DNA of 64,000 bases from the NCBI RefSeq assembly GCF_004354045.1, contig NZ_SMRT01000006.1, positions 193,716 to 257,715 on the forward strand, in the 5' to 3' direction. This DNA is from Paenibacillus piri (GTDB lineage Bacteria > Bacillota > Bacilli > Paenibacillales > NBRC-103111). The translations under genes were made by a program, and so were the position numbers. The stretch's first letter is position 1; each line of letters starts with the position of its first letter. Below the pieces are notes generated by a model, which did not search any database, had not been told where the DNA came from, and worked only from the letters and a program-made list of their open reading frames with translations. This document shows positions 8,656-17,365 of this stretch, in pieces.

Positions 8656-9108
8656 TCACTTTATGGATCCGGCTGCCTCTTGCAGGTTGTGGATGAGCCG
8701 GTTCATTTGCAGAAGAAGCTGTTCATATTGTTCTTTGGAGAGGCTGAAATGCGGAATGCAGGTTTCCGGGATGCACACGGCTTTTTCTTTCAGCTCCCGG
8801 CCTGCCTCCGTTAACCGGATCTCGACCCTGCGTTCATCCGATTTGGACCGCTGCCGCGTTAGTAAGCCGGCATCCTCCATTCTTTTGAGCATAGGCGTTA
8901 GCGTTCCCGAATCCAAATATAACCGGTCTCCGATTTCTTTAACGGTACATGTCTGCTGTTCCCATAAAACCATGAGAACCAAATATTGAGGATACGTAAT
9001 CCCTAATTCGTTCAAAAACGGACGGTACAAATTCGTAATTTCTCTGGAACACGCATAGATCGAGAAGCAAAGCTGGTTATCTAGCTTGAGCAGCTCTTCC
9101 CGGTTCAT
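8656..9108 (-). CDS. ohrR: Organic-peroxide-sensing MarR-family repressor OhrR
   Basis: A 150-residue winged-helix MarR protein. The N-terminus KLDNQLCFSIYACSREITNLY carries the reactive cysteine (Cys14 here), matching the single-Cys OhrR of Bacillus, whose oxidation by organic peroxide releases DNA. The recognition region LYLDSGTLTPMLKRMEDAGLL and wing RSKSDERRVEI are nearly canonical. A second Cys (Cys19) and one near residue 110 (VCIPETC) exist. The start at 9108 overlaps the peroxidase stop as ATGA, so both genes are one translationally coupled operon. OhrR normally controls ohr; here the partner is a glutathione peroxidase-like gene. It probably represses its own operon through the site at 9648-9662. 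Confidence 0.88.
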   Translation of the reverse strand: MNREELLKLDNQLCFSIYACSREITNLYRPFLNELGITYPQYLVLMVLWEQQTCTVKEIGDRLYLDSGTLTPMLKRMEDAGLLTRQRSKSDERRVEIRLTEAGRELKEKAVCIPETCIPHFSLSKEQYEQLLLQMNRLIHNLQEAAGSIK

Positions 9109-9599
9109 GCCAACGGCTTGCCGTCCAGCAATGTTTGAATATCGGACTCGATCTCCGCAGGTTCCATTTTGGCGGGGTACTGCTTGACGACGCGGCCTTC
9201 CCGGTCGACCAGAAATTTGACGAAGTTCCATTCAATATCGCCCGTATAATATGGGGCCGGTACGTTCTGAACGAGATATTGAAACAGAGGATGGGCCGTG
9301 TCCCCTTTGACGTCGATTTTCGCGAAGAGAGGGAACGAAACCTGATAGTTCAGCTCGCAGAAGCTTTTAATTTCTTCATTGCTGCCGGGCTCCTGATTCA
9401 TAAACTGGTTACAGGGAAAGCCCAGTACGGCAAAGCCCGCATCCTTATGAGCTTCGTACAGCTGCTGCAGCCCTTTATATTGCGGGGTTAAGCCGCAGCC
9501 GCTGGCCGTGTTTACAATAAGCAGAATGTTTCCTTTGTAATCGGAAAGGGACGCTTCGGCGGAGTCGATCGTTTTCACAGAGTAATCATATACGGACAT
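9105..9599 (-). CDS. Glutathione peroxidase family thiol peroxidase
   Basis: A 164-residue GPx-fold peroxidase that reduces hydroperoxides. The peroxidatic cysteine is in NTASGCGLTPQY (Cys35); GFPCNQF holds the usual second cysteine, and EWNFVKFLV gives the catalytic Trp-Asn pair. Bacillota homologues (BsaA type) use thioredoxin or other thiols rather than glutathione, so the substrate name is historical. The ATG at 9599 has GGGAGG seven bases upstream; a longer frame to 9614 is unsupported. First gene of an operon with ohrR (ATGA overlap), with an OhrR-like site in its promoter region, so induction by organic peroxide is likely. Confidence 0.88.
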   Translation of the reverse strand: MSVYDYSVKTIDSAEASLSDYKGNILLIVNTASGCGLTPQYKGLQQLYEAHKDAGFAVLGFPCNQFMNQEPGSNEEIKSFCELNYQVSFPLFAKIDVKGDTAHPLFQYLVQNVPAPYYTGDIEWNFVKFLVDREGRVVKQYPAKMEPAEIESDIQTLLDGKPLA

Positions 9600-9647
9600 C
9601 GTAATACCTCCCAAATGTTTGATTAGCGCGGTTGATAATTAATGCTG

Positions 9648-9662
9648 TAAAATTAAATTGTG
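9648..9662. promoter_or_regulatory. Candidate OhrR operator
   Basis: TAAAATTAAATTGTG matches the remembered Bacillus OhrR half-site TACAATTAAATTGTA at 13 of 15 positions. It lies 49 bases upstream of the peroxidase start, where a minus-strand promoter (TTGTGC ... TAATTA) would be. Confidence 0.6.
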
Positions 9663-9720
9663 CACAATCTATTTATCCGTGATTAATATACCACCTGCTT
9701 CCTTGTGCGTCAAATTTATT

Positions 9721-9750
9721 TTGGAAAACCCGTCCGACCCTTGCTATACT
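9721..9750 (+). promoter_or_regulatory. SigA-type promoter of the GNAT gene
   Basis: TTGGAA, 18-base spacer, TATACT with a TG extension (TTGCTATACT), 34 bases upstream of the TTG start at 9784. Confidence 0.55.
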
Positions 9751-9783
9751 AGTCATAAGGACAATTGGAATGGGGGAGCATAC

Positions 9784-10464
9784 TTGGACTATATTCGCAT
9801 AACAGACATTAATGATCCGTATTTCCGGCAAATGCACGACCTGATGAAGGCCGTTTTTCCGCCGGAGGAAGTGCTTGAATTCAGCCTCTGGGCCGGTCCG
9901 TTGAAGGATCCGGGAATCCGCGTATTCGTCGCTGTGCATGATGGAGAGGTCGTCGGCGCAACCGAATACCGCTACTATGAAGACATGCAGGTCGCCATGA
10001 CCGACTTTACGATCATCGGGCGCGAGGGGCTGGGCATCGGACCGTTTTTGGCCAAAAAACGGATGGACGAAATACAGCAGCTGGCGGCAGCCGGAAACGG
10101 CGCACCGCTCGGGATGTTTGCCGAAATTTATAATCCGTATTTGGCGCAGGATCACAGCTTCGGCGGGGTAAAGCCGATGAACCCGTATGTACGCAGGGAG
10201 GTGCTTGCCCATCTCGGTTACCGGAAGCTGGATTTTCCGTATGTCCATCCGTCCTGGCATAATGACGGCGCTGCGGTGCAGGAGCTGGATCTATGCTTTA
10301 TGCCGTTTGGCGACGATGCTTTTGAAACGGAATCGATTGCGGCCGAGCTCATTACGGACTTTCTGGAACGGTATTACTCGGTACTGCCGAACAAGCCGGA
10401 CGCATGGTACAAGATGGTCGATGAGCTGAAGCCGCGCGGCCCGGTACGTCTGCTGCCGCTGTAG
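9784..10464 (+). CDS. GNAT-like N-acetyltransferase family protein
   Basis: A 226-residue protein with a GNAT-like layout: IRITDINDPYF near the N-terminus, a central beta segment VFVAVHDGEVVGATEYRYY (about residues 50-70) and IIGREGLGIGPFLAKKRMDEI, where the usual acetyl-CoA loop would sit (RxxGxG/A-like, but imperfect). The substrate is unknown. The TTG at 9784 is chosen because GGGGGAG lies five bases upstream and a promoter is seen just before it; in-frame upstream codons would cross the promoter. Divergent from the peroxidase-ohrR operon, which could mean shared control. It ends at a terminator shared with the next, convergent gene. Confidence 0.65.
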   Translation: MDYIRITDINDPYFRQMHDLMKAVFPPEEVLEFSLWAGPLKDPGIRVFVAVHDGEVVGATEYRYYEDMQVAMTDFTIIGREGLGIGPFLAKKRMDEIQQLAAAGNGAPLGMFAEIYNPYLAQDHSFGGVKPMNPYVRREVLAHLGYRKLDFPYVHPSWHNDGAAVQELDLCFMPFGDDAFETESIAAELITDFLERYYSVLPNKPDAWYKMVDELKPRGPVRLLPL

Positions 10465-10494
10465 CGGCCCATACGCTAAATATTGCCGACGATA

Positions 10495-10540
10495 CAAAAA
10501 AAGGCGTCCCGCATGGAAATTCCATGGCAGGGCGCCTTTT
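10495..10540. terminator. Bidirectional terminator between convergent genes
   Basis: AAAAAAGGCG-T-CCCGC pairs with GGGCGCCTTTT across a loop that itself contains ATGGAA/TTCCAT. A-rich and T-rich flanks serve both strands. Confidence 0.75.
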
Positions 10541-10551
10541 CAGCCTTATGG

Positions 10552-11361
10552 TTACCGCACGTTATTGATAAAGGGCGTCTTTTCCTTCAGGACATACGTC
10601 ATTTTGGAAGGAACGGTTTGCAGCAGCCATTGGTCGAACGCATCCTTGTACATGTCCGCCGTAACTTCGTATACGACCGTTTCCGCAGGCGATATCGTAA
10701 TGCCTTTATCGTTTTTCACCGCTTTGGATACGGTAATATCCGCGTCGAATTTTACTTTGGCCGTTTTGCCGGATGCGGCGATCGTATTTTCCTTGACATT
10801 GATGCTGTTCAGCTTGATGCCGTCGCCGCCGGTGACCGACATTGCGGCTTGGGTAAAGCTTCCGCTGCGAACGACATTGTCGATCAGCCGGCGAATTCGC
10901 TTTTGCGGGTCGTTCTCGAATTGAATTTGAATCGAGCGGTCCGCATCGTTCCAGAGCACCTCGGCGCCCGCCGCTTCGCTGACGAACCGGAGAGGCATGT
11001 ACGTATTGCCGTTCTCGAGCGATGGCGTTACGTCCAAATAATACATGACATCGTTGACCAGAGCGGTTCCGCGGTTAATCGAAAGCGAGATCGTCAAGCC
11101 GCCCTTGACGGCCGTAGCCATTTGTTTCTCCGCATCCCACGCTACATGAAAGCCTAATTTTTCAAATAAGGCCCGCATCGGAACCATCGTAAACCCGTCT
11201 TTGATAAAAGGCTGCTGTTCCCATTGCTGCAGCTCTTGCTGCACATATATGTGAACGGATGATGCTTCCTCGGCGCCGGCGCGCGAAGGAAGCACTGTGA
11301 TCGCCATAGACCATAACATCAAACCTGTAAATAACAAACGGAATTTGTTTAATTTAAGCAT
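10552..11361 (-). CDS. Secreted protein with copper amine oxidase N-terminal (stalk) domain
   Basis: A 269-residue exported protein. The N-terminus (MLKLNKFRLLFTGLMLWSMA) is a signal peptide with a probable cut after SRAGA. Residues about 45-140 form the copper-amine-oxidase-like N-domain: an FTMVPMRALFEKLGFHVAWD repeat and a second YMPLRFVSEAAGAEVLWN repeat. This is a very common surface-attached module in Paenibacillus with no oxidase activity. The C-terminal half (about 150-269) is a beta-rich region I do not recognise. The ATG at 11361 is preceded by AGGAGG. Function is probably at the cell envelope; no neighbour clarifies it. Confidence 0.75.
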   Translation of the reverse strand: MLKLNKFRLLFTGLMLWSMAITVLPSRAGAEEASSVHIYVQQELQQWEQQPFIKDGFTMVPMRALFEKLGFHVAWDAEKQMATAVKGGLTISLSINRGTALVNDVMYYLDVTPSLENGNTYMPLRFVSEAAGAEVLWNDADRSIQIQFENDPQKRIRRLIDNVVRSGSFTQAAMSVTGGDGIKLNSINVKENTIAASGKTAKVKFDADITVSKAVKNDKGITISPAETVVYEVTADMYKDAFDQWLLQTVPSKMTYVLKEKTPFINNVR

Positions 11362-11673
11362 GTCGGCACTCCTCCTGATTAAATCCATTCAATTCAGCCG
11401 AAGAACGGCAATCGATCTCCGGTTACTCATGCAGACAAGACAAACACCTAACCATTCCCATGCTCTTTACAAGCCAAAATTAACAATTCCACAGCGGCAG
11501 CCGAAATCCTTCTTTCGGGTATCGTCCAAAATATGCCAACTGCCGGCTTCGTTCAAAAAATCGGGTGCAGCGACGGGAAGACCAGGTTGACGGTTTCCCT
11601 TTTGCCGAATTTTTGGTATCTTGTCAATAGCAGCTTGTGCGGCAGCAGGTAAAGAGCGAAAGGAGCATGTAAG
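11362..11673. other. Intergenic stretch without recognisable gene
   Basis: About 310 bases between the divergent stalk-domain gene and the glycosyltransferase gene. I see no open frame with a ribosome site, no strong hairpin and no convincing promoter. Presumably it holds both promoters. Confidence 0.5.
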
Positions 11674-12516
11674 ATGGAAGCACCTTTAGTGTCGGTCATC
11701 ATTCCGACCTATAACAGGCTCGGGTACGTTTCCGAGCTGATCGAATCGCTGTGGAGACAGACTTACCGCCGTCTGCAGATCATTGTCGTGAACGACGCAG
11801 GCGAACCGGTCGACGCGCTTACGGAGCTGTATCCCGAGCTGAACATCACGGTCGTCGAGATGGAACGAAACCGGAAGCATGTCCACGCCAGAAATCGGGG
11901 ATTGCAGTATGTGCAGGGCGACTGCATCCTGCTGTGCGACGATGACGACCTGCTCGTGCCGACGCACATCGAACGGATGCTGCATGAATTAGCCGATGCG
12001 GATCTCGTTTATTCGGATGTCGAAATTTTCGACTTTATCCTACAAAATAATACGCGGCAGGCGACGAATCGTTTCGTCTTCGCTTATGAACATGACGTGG
12101 CGGCGATGCGCAAATTTTCCACCTTCGTTTCCTCCGGCTGCTTGTACCGGCGGGAGCTGCATGATCATCTCGGTCCGTTTGACACGGAAATGTACCATTA
12201 CTGGGACTGGGATTTTTTCCTCCGATCGGTTGAGCATTTCAGAGTGAAGCGTGTTCCGGTGGCAAGCGCTCTGTACGCATTTTCCCAGCAGGGGGGCAAT
12301 ATGTCGGGACAGCACGAGGATATGCGTCCTTATTTGGATAAGCTGTCCGCCAAGCATCGGCTCGGCGAGCTGCCGACGAAAAATTTTTTCGTCCTGCTCG
12401 AGGAGCCGGAAGTCAGCAGCCGCAAGGCGGCTACGGAAATCGTATGGGACGGCGAGCCCGTCGTTTCGAGGCTTGCGTTAAAGCTCATGCGCGAGCAGGC
12501 GGAGGAACACGGCTAG
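11674..12516 (+). CDS. Family 2 glycosyltransferase
   Basis: A 280-residue GT-A fold glycosyltransferase. The start PLVSVIIPTYNRLGYVSELI and VVNDAGEP form the nucleotide-sugar pocket. The metal-binding DXD motif is in LLCDDDDLLVP (about residues 87-97), and WDWDFFLRSVE is the acceptor-side motif near residue 175. There is no membrane anchor, so it is cytosolic or peripheral. The sugar and acceptor are unknown; no polysaccharide cluster surrounds it. AAAGGAGC precedes the ATG. It is followed 41 bases later by recQ on the same strand, possibly co-transcribed. Confidence 0.82.
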   Translation: MEAPLVSVIIPTYNRLGYVSELIESLWRQTYRRLQIIVVNDAGEPVDALTELYPELNITVVEMERNRKHVHARNRGLQYVQGDCILLCDDDDLLVPTHIERMLHELADADLVYSDVEIFDFILQNNTRQATNRFVFAYEHDVAAMRKFSTFVSSGCLYRRELHDHLGPFDTEMYHYWDWDFFLRSVEHFRVKRVPVASALYAFSQQGGNMSGQHEDMRPYLDKLSAKHRLGELPTKNFFVLLEEPEVSSRKAATEIVWDGEPVVSRLALKLMREQAEEHG

Positions 12517-12557
12517 CTTGGACGAGTTGGTTGCAATGTTTTTCAGGGAGGGAGCTT

Positions 12558-14342
12558 ATGAGTTTGGTAGGTACGATGGAGCAGGCGGAAACGCTGCTTA
12601 AAACATATTATGGCTACGATACATTCAGGGACGGACAAAAGAAAGTCATTGCCAGCGTGCTGGACGGGCGCGATACGCTCGGGATTATGCCGACAGGCGG
12701 AGGAAAATCGATCTGCTACCAGGTGCCGGCGATGATGCTTGCCGGCACGACCATTGTCGTCTCGCCGCTGATTTCGCTGATGAAGGATCAGGTGGACGGA
12801 CTCGACAGCATCGGTGTCCCGGCCACCTACATCAACAGCTCGCTGTCGTATGCGCAGGTCGAGCTGCGCATACGCAAGGCGAGCCAGGGCGAATACAAGC
12901 TGCTCTACATCGCGCCCGAGCGGCTGGAGTCGGAGCGGTTCGTCGAGCTGCTGGCCAATCTCGCCGTGCCGATGGTGGCGATCGACGAGGCTCACTGCGT
13001 TTCGCAGTGGGGCCATGACTTCCGCCCGAGCTACCTGGCGATCAGCCGGCTCGTCAGCAGCCTGCCGCAGCGGCCGATCGTCGCCGCGTTCACAGCGACA
13101 GCGACGGACCAGGTGCGCGAGGATGTCGTCAAGCATTTGCAGCTGCGGGAGCCACAGCAGTTCGTCACCGGCTTCGCGCGTGAAAATCTCGCCTTCACGG
13201 TCATCAAAGGCGAGAACAAGCGGGACGTGATGCTCGACTATATTCGCTCGCATCAGGATGAGGTCGGTATCGTCTACGCGGCCACCCGCAAAGAGGTGGA
13301 CAACTTGTACGAGCTGCTGCGCAAGCAGAAGGTGCCGGTCGGCAAATACCATGCGGGCTTGACTGACAAGGAGCGGGCGGTGGCGCAGGAGCAGTTTCTG
13401 TACGACGAAGTGCGGGTCATGGTCGCCAGCAACGCCTTCGGCATGGGGATCGACAAGTCCAACGTGCGTTATGTGATTCACTACAATATGCCGAAAAATA
13501 TGGAAGCCTACTACCAGGAAGCGGGGCGCGCGGGGCGTGACGGGGAGCCAAGCGAGTGCATGCTGCTGTTCAGCCCGCAGGATATTCATATTCAGAAGTT
13601 TCTGATTGAGCAGTCGATCGGCGATCCTGAGCGGCAGGCCCAGGAATACCGCCGCCTGCAGCAGATGGCCGATTACTGCCATACGTCGCAGTGCTTGCAG
13701 CGCTATATCGTGCGCTATTTCGGCGACGACGGCGAGGACTGCGGCCGCTGCAGCAGCTGCAGCAGCGAGCGGCAGCTGACGGACATTACGCTCGAGGCGC
13801 AAAAAATTTTCTCCTGCGTGCGGCGGATGCGCGAGCGGTTCGGCGCTACGACCGTCGCCTCGGTGCTGAAGGGCTCCCGCAACAAAAAGGTGCTGGAAAT
13901 GGGCTTCGACGAGCTAAGCACATACGGTCTGCTGAAGGACCGGACGGAGAAGGAAATCGTCGATCTGATCCAGCTGCTCGTCGCCGAAGGGTACCTGCTG
14001 ATCACCGAGGGCAAATACCCGGTGCTCCGGCTGCAGGCCAAAGCGCAGGCGGTGCTCGCAGGCAGCGAGAGGGTAGAGCAAAAGCTGCGCATCCGGCCGG
14101 AGCCGGCGGCACGCGAGGTCGAAGCGGACTTGTTCGACGAGTTGCGCAGGCTGCGTTCGGAAATCGCGAAGCGCGAGGGCATTCCGCCGTATATCGTGTT
14201 CCCCGACAGCACACTGCGGGAAATGTGCGGCGTCAAGCCGACCAATCCGGCGGCGATGCTCAAAATCAAAGGCGTCGGAGAAGCGAAGTTTTTCAAATAC
14301 GGCGCGTATTTCATCGAGTTTTTCAAAAACTATAACGGATAG
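12558..14342 (+). CDS. recQ: ATP-dependent DNA helicase RecQ
   Basis: A 594-residue 3'-5' DNA helicase acting in recombination and fork repair. In order: Walker A MPTGGGKS (about residue 44-51), DEAH box AIDEAHCVSQWGHDFRPSY (about 140-158), FTATAT, helicase motif VI QEAGRAGRDG, the zinc-binding cysteines (YCHTSQC and CGRCSSC, about 373-398), RQC winged helix, and a C-terminal HRDC domain (about 515-590: DLFDELRRLRSEIAKREGIP). All domains of full-length RecQ are present. The ATG at 12558 follows GGGAGGGAG; the frame extends upstream through the previous gene but without support. An RNase H gene starts 15 bases after it. Confidence 0.92.
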   Translation: MSLVGTMEQAETLLKTYYGYDTFRDGQKKVIASVLDGRDTLGIMPTGGGKSICYQVPAMMLAGTTIVVSPLISLMKDQVDGLDSIGVPATYINSSLSYAQVELRIRKASQGEYKLLYIAPERLESERFVELLANLAVPMVAIDEAHCVSQWGHDFRPSYLAISRLVSSLPQRPIVAAFTATATDQVREDVVKHLQLREPQQFVTGFARENLAFTVIKGENKRDVMLDYIRSHQDEVGIVYAATRKEVDNLYELLRKQKVPVGKYHAGLTDKERAVAQEQFLYDEVRVMVASNAFGMGIDKSNVRYVIHYNMPKNMEAYYQEAGRAGRDGEPSECMLLFSPQDIHIQKFLIEQSIGDPERQAQEYRRLQQMADYCHTSQCLQRYIVRYFGDDGEDCGRCSSCSSERQLTDITLEAQKIFSCVRRMRERFGATTVASVLKGSRNKKVLEMGFDELSTYGLLKDRTEKEIVDLIQLLVAEGYLLITEGKYPVLRLQAKAQAVLAGSERVEQKLRIRPEPAAREVEADLFDELRRLRSEIAKREGIPPYIVFPDSTLREMCGVKPTNPAAMLKIKGVGEAKFFKYGAYFIEFFKNYNG

Positions 14343-14356
14343 AGGTGCGCAAGGCC

Positions 14357-15028
14357 GTGGCCAAGCAAAAATATTACGTCGTATGGGAAGGTAAAAAGCC
14401 CGGCATCTACACTTCGTGGGCTGAATGCCAAGCGCAAACGAACGGCTATCCGCAGGCGCGGTTCAAAGCGTATGAGAGCGAGGCCGATGCGAAGGCCGCG
14501 CTGGCGCGGGGCTGGAAGGCTTCCTTCGCCGGCGCGGCCAAAGCGTCCGCAGCTCCCGGTACGGCTGCCAAAGCTAAAGGAGCCGCGGCGAAAGCCGCAG
14601 CAAGCGGCGTATTGCCGCCGCAGGTTGTGCTCGACAGCATTTCTGTCGATGTGGGCAGCAAGGGCAACCCGGGCATCGTCGAATACAAAGGTGTCGACAC
14701 CCGAACCGGCGAAGTTATTTTTCAACATCCGCCGATTGCGAAAGGAACGAACAACCTGGGGGAGTTTCTGGCGATCGTTCATGGGCTGGCTTATTTGAAG
14801 AAGCAGGACAGTTCGAAAACAATTTACAGCGATTCGGTCACCGCTATCAGTTGGGTACGCAAGAAGGAAGTGGCCACCAATCTGCCGCGCGATGCGTCGA
14901 CGCAGGAAATATGGATGCTCGTCGATCGTGCGCTGGCTTGGCTGCACGCGAACAGCTACAGCAATAAAATCATCAAGTGGGACACGAAAGCATGGGGTGA
15001 AATTAAAGCCGATTACGGCAGAAAATAG
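14357..15028 (+). CDS. rnhA: Ribonuclease H with N-terminal viroplasmin-type hybrid-binding domain
   Basis: A 223-residue RNase H1-type enzyme that cuts the RNA of RNA-DNA hybrids. Residues 1-45 (KQKYYVVWEGKKPGIYTSW) are the caulimovirus viroplasmin-like hybrid-binding domain. An Ala/Lys-rich linker follows (about 55-85). The catalytic domain shows the four acidic residues: Asp in SISVDVGSKGNPG, Glu in NNLGEFLAI, Asp in IYSDSVTAISWV and Asp near the end (EIKADYG). The GTG at 14357 has GAGGTG nine bases upstream. It is probably co-transcribed with recQ. The active-site Gly of the usual DGS motif is changed to DVGS, as in many Gram-positive homologues. Confidence 0.85.
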   Translation: MAKQKYYVVWEGKKPGIYTSWAECQAQTNGYPQARFKAYESEADAKAALARGWKASFAGAAKASAAPGTAAKAKGAAAKAAASGVLPPQVVLDSISVDVGSKGNPGIVEYKGVDTRTGEVIFQHPPIAKGTNNLGEFLAIVHGLAYLKKQDSSKTIYSDSVTAISWVRKKEVATNLPRDASTQEIWMLVDRALAWLHANSYSNKIIKWDTKAWGEIKADYGRK

Positions 15029-15059
15029 CCGGATCTTGATCCGATTACGACTTTATCGG

Positions 15060-15151
15060 GTTAAGACCCCCACCTCTAAGGTGGGCCTTGAATCAGGTGG
15101 GGGAGAGTCCCTATCTGATTCCCCGATGTTCAGCAAAGCTGAACGAGTTAA
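15060..15151 (+). repeat. Palindromic element end, IS200/IS605-like solo end, copy 1
   Basis: Three successive hairpins: CCCACCT-CTA-AGGTGGG, then GAATCAG-GTGGGG ... TCTGATTCCCC, then GTTCAGC-AAA-GCTGAAC. About 65 bases match the reverse complement of 47066-47133 almost exactly. Stacked hairpins of this kind are known at the right ends of IS200/IS605 elements, where TnpB guide RNAs end. No transposase or tnpB frame is present here, so this would be a solo end or remnant; the family name is an inference. Confidence 0.5.
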
Positions 15152-15360
15152 CTATGACTAAATTCGTGCAAGAGAAACAGAGCATTCACAAGGAAAACGA
15201 AGAAATCCCGGCTTTGTCTTAGCCTATTGTGCTTACAACCCTGTCAAAGGGCGAGAAAAACCGTCTCAAACCGTTTATAATCGAGGTCAGTGAGCATCGG
15301 CCCCGGCAATCCTGAGAGTGGAGCGCCAACAGATAAAAACGGAATAGGAGAGGGTTTTTC
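15152..15360. other. Intergenic DNA after the palindromic element
   Basis: About 210 bases with no supported gene. A short frame of about 22 codons starts at an ATG near 15155, without a ribosome site. AAACCGTTTATAATCG (about 15269-15284) contains a possible -10 box for the transporter gene, but no -35 is clear. Confidence 0.4.
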
Positions 15361-16818
15361 TTGTTTTTTCAGTACATGAAGCAAGGTTTCTTCGGCAATG
15401 TCCGAAACGATGTCTTGTCGGGCATTACGGTAGCTTTGGCGCTTATTCCCGAAGCTATCGCATTTTCGATTATGGCCGGTGTCGATCCGATGGTAGGCCT
15501 GTACGCTTCCTTCACCATCGCCATCACCATCTCCATTGTGGGCGGCCGGCCGGGGATGATCTCCGCGGCGACCGGTGCGATGGCTTCCTTGATGGGACCG
15601 ATCATCGCCAAGTACGGACTCGATTATTTGTTTGCGACGACCGTATTGACCGGTGTGCTGCAGTGGATTTTAGGCGTGTTCAAGGTCGGGCGGTTTATTA
15701 CGTTCGTGCCGCATTCGGTGATCGTCGGCTTCGTGAATGCGCTGGCCATTATTATTTTTATGGCGCAGCTGCCGAATTTTATTGGCCAGTCGTGGCCGAT
15801 GTATGCGATGGTTGCGGGAACGCTGGCGATTATTTACCTGCTGCCGCTGGTAACGAGGGCTATTCCTTCCGCACTAACGGCGATTATCGTGATCACAATT
15901 ATCGCGATGGCAACCGGAGCCGATGTGCGAACCGTAGGCGATATGGGAGAGATTAAGCAGGCGCTGCCGCTGTTCCATATTCCGCAAATCGCCTGGACTT
16001 GGGAGACGTTGATCCATTTGCTGCCCTATTCGTTGGCCTTGGCGATCGTCGGCTTGACCGAATCGCTGTTGACCGCCACCATCGTCGACGAGATGACGGA
16101 GACGAAAAGCAATAAAAACCGCGAGGTGCGCGGTCAGGGCATCGCCAATATCATCACCGGCTTTTTCGGCGGAATGGCTGGCTGCGCGATGATCGGCCAA
16201 ACCGTGATCAACGTGAAATCGGGCGGCAGAACCCGGCTGTCAACGCTGGTGGCGGGGGTGTTTCTGCTGTTTTTGATTATGGTACTCGGCAATATTGTCA
16301 AGCAGATCCCGATGGCCGCTTTGGTAGGCGTTATGTTCATGGTGTCGATCGGGACGTTCGATTGGAGCTCTTTGCGGATATTGGGCAAAATTCCGCGTGG
16401 CGACGCTGTCGTCATGGTGCTGACGGTTGCGATCGTGGTTGCGACATCCGATTTGGCCATCGGCGTCGTCGCGGGCGTCATTCTGAGCGCGCTGAACTTC
16501 GGGTGGAAAATGGCGCAGCTTCACTGCTATAACGAAACGGACGAGCAGGGACGCAAAATTTACCGCATTTCCAGCCAGCTGTTTTTCGGTACGATGGCGC
16601 ATTTTATCGAGCTGTTTCGTTATTCGGCGGACCCGGACCACGTTGTCATTGACCTGAGCGCTTCGCATATTTGGGATCATTCAGGCGTGACGGCAATCTC
16701 CAAGGTAAGGCAAAAGTATGAAGCCCAAGGAAAAACCGTAACGATTACAGGGTTGAACCATGAAAGTCAACGCATCATGGACAAGGTCGGAATAACCGGT
16801 ACGACTTCGAATCATTAA
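15361..16818 (+). CDS. SulP/SLC26 family anion transporter
   Basis: A 485-residue membrane transporter of the SulP family (sulfate, bicarbonate or other anions; substrate not predictable). The N-terminal family motif is [20 protein letters not shown] with [18 protein letters not shown], followed by about 10-12 membrane spans ([17 protein letters not shown] is the conserved core). The C-terminal STAS domain (about 405-485) includes [20 protein letters not shown], where the Ser is often a regulatory phosphorylation site in STAS proteins. The TTG at 15361 is preceded by AGGAGAGGG; an ATG five codons later is the alternative. Monocistronic, ending at a strong terminator. Confidence 0.88.
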   Translation: MFFQYMKQGFFGNVRNDVLSGITVALALIPEAIAFSIMAGVDPMVGLYASFTIAITISIVGGRPGMISAATGAMASLMGPIIAKYGLDYLFATTVLTGVLQWILGVFKVGRFITFVPHSVIVGFVNALAIIIFMAQLPNFIGQSWPMYAMVAGTLAIIYLLPLVTRAIPSALTAIIVITIIAMATGADVRTVGDMGEIKQALPLFHIPQIAWTWETLIHLLPYSLALAIVGLTESLLTATIVDEMTETKSNKNREVRGQGIANIITGFFGGMAGCAMIGQTVINVKSGGRTRLSTLVAGVFLLFLIMVLGNIVKQIPMAALVGVMFMVSIGTFDWSSLRILGKIPRGDAVVMVLTVAIVVATSDLAIGVVAGVILSALNFGWKMAQLHCYNETDEQGRKIYRISSQLFFGTMAHFIELFRYSADPDHVVIDLSASHIWDHSGVTAISKVRQKYEAQGKTVTITGLNHESQRIMDKVGITGTTSNH

Positions 16819-16824
16819 ATGATG

Positions 16825-16871
16825 AAAAAGCAGCTCCACAACCGTTGCCGACGGGAGGGACGCTGCTTTTT
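16825..16871. terminator. Bidirectional terminator
   Basis: AAAAAGCAGC pairs with GCTGCTTTTT across a 27-base loop with further CTCC/GGAG pairing. It ends both the SulP gene and the convergent small gene at 16887. Confidence 0.8.
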
Positions 16872-16886
16872 GGCGGCACACTTAGC

Positions 16887-17132
16887 TTATTTATCGTGAC
16901 GGTCAATATGCAGCCGGGGCTCCGTATTGGCCGTTGTATCCTTATAAATCTCCTGCTCCTGGCTTTCCAAGGGCAGGCTGACCAGCTTCCATTCCGTCTG
17001 TCCGTTAGTCGGATCGAAAGGAAACTCGTCGCCGCGCTTCAGCGTCTCCTCGCGGCCCCATTCATTTTCATAAACGCCGGTTGTTTCGACTTCTTCACCG
17101 GATACCGGCTGCATACGTTTGTCCTCTGCCAT
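16887..17132 (-). CDS. Small soluble protein, YjzC-like
   Basis: An 81-residue acidic protein with no signal or membrane segment. The core TGVYENEWGREETLKRGDEFPFDPTNG and TEWKLV resembles the GVY ... LKxGDxFP ... W pattern of the short YjzC family found in bacilli, though the match is from memory and partial. Function is unknown for that family. The ATG has AAGGAGG about 11 bases upstream. Convergent with the SulP transporter. Confidence 0.6.
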   Translation of the reverse strand: MAEDKRMQPVSGEEVETTGVYENEWGREETLKRGDEFPFDPTNGQTEWKLVSLPLESQEQEIYKDTTANTEPRLHIDRHDK

Positions 17133-17365
17133 CGAATGCCCTACCTCCTTCTTTTTTAACGAAAATAGTATGCCCTCCTTTTCAAGGAACTATGAAGTGA
17201 AGTATGATAACGAGTATATGAATCATAGGCGTTTATTTTGGAAGCCCGTTGAATTAGCGGCCAAAGAAGCGGGGACGCGCCAAGATTAAGGAGCGCAGCC
17301 CGGCAGGCTTGATTGACCGGATTTTCACAAGCAGCTATGAACTGCAGATGGAGGAATTGAAGCAA

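Noticed and set aside
12543..13802. 419-codon minus-strand frame opposite recQ
   Set aside because: Antisense shadow; recQ has every expected motif in its frame.
14892..15161. 89-codon frame across the RNase H end and the palindromic element
   Set aside because: The palindromic element explains the sequence, and RNase H is in another frame.
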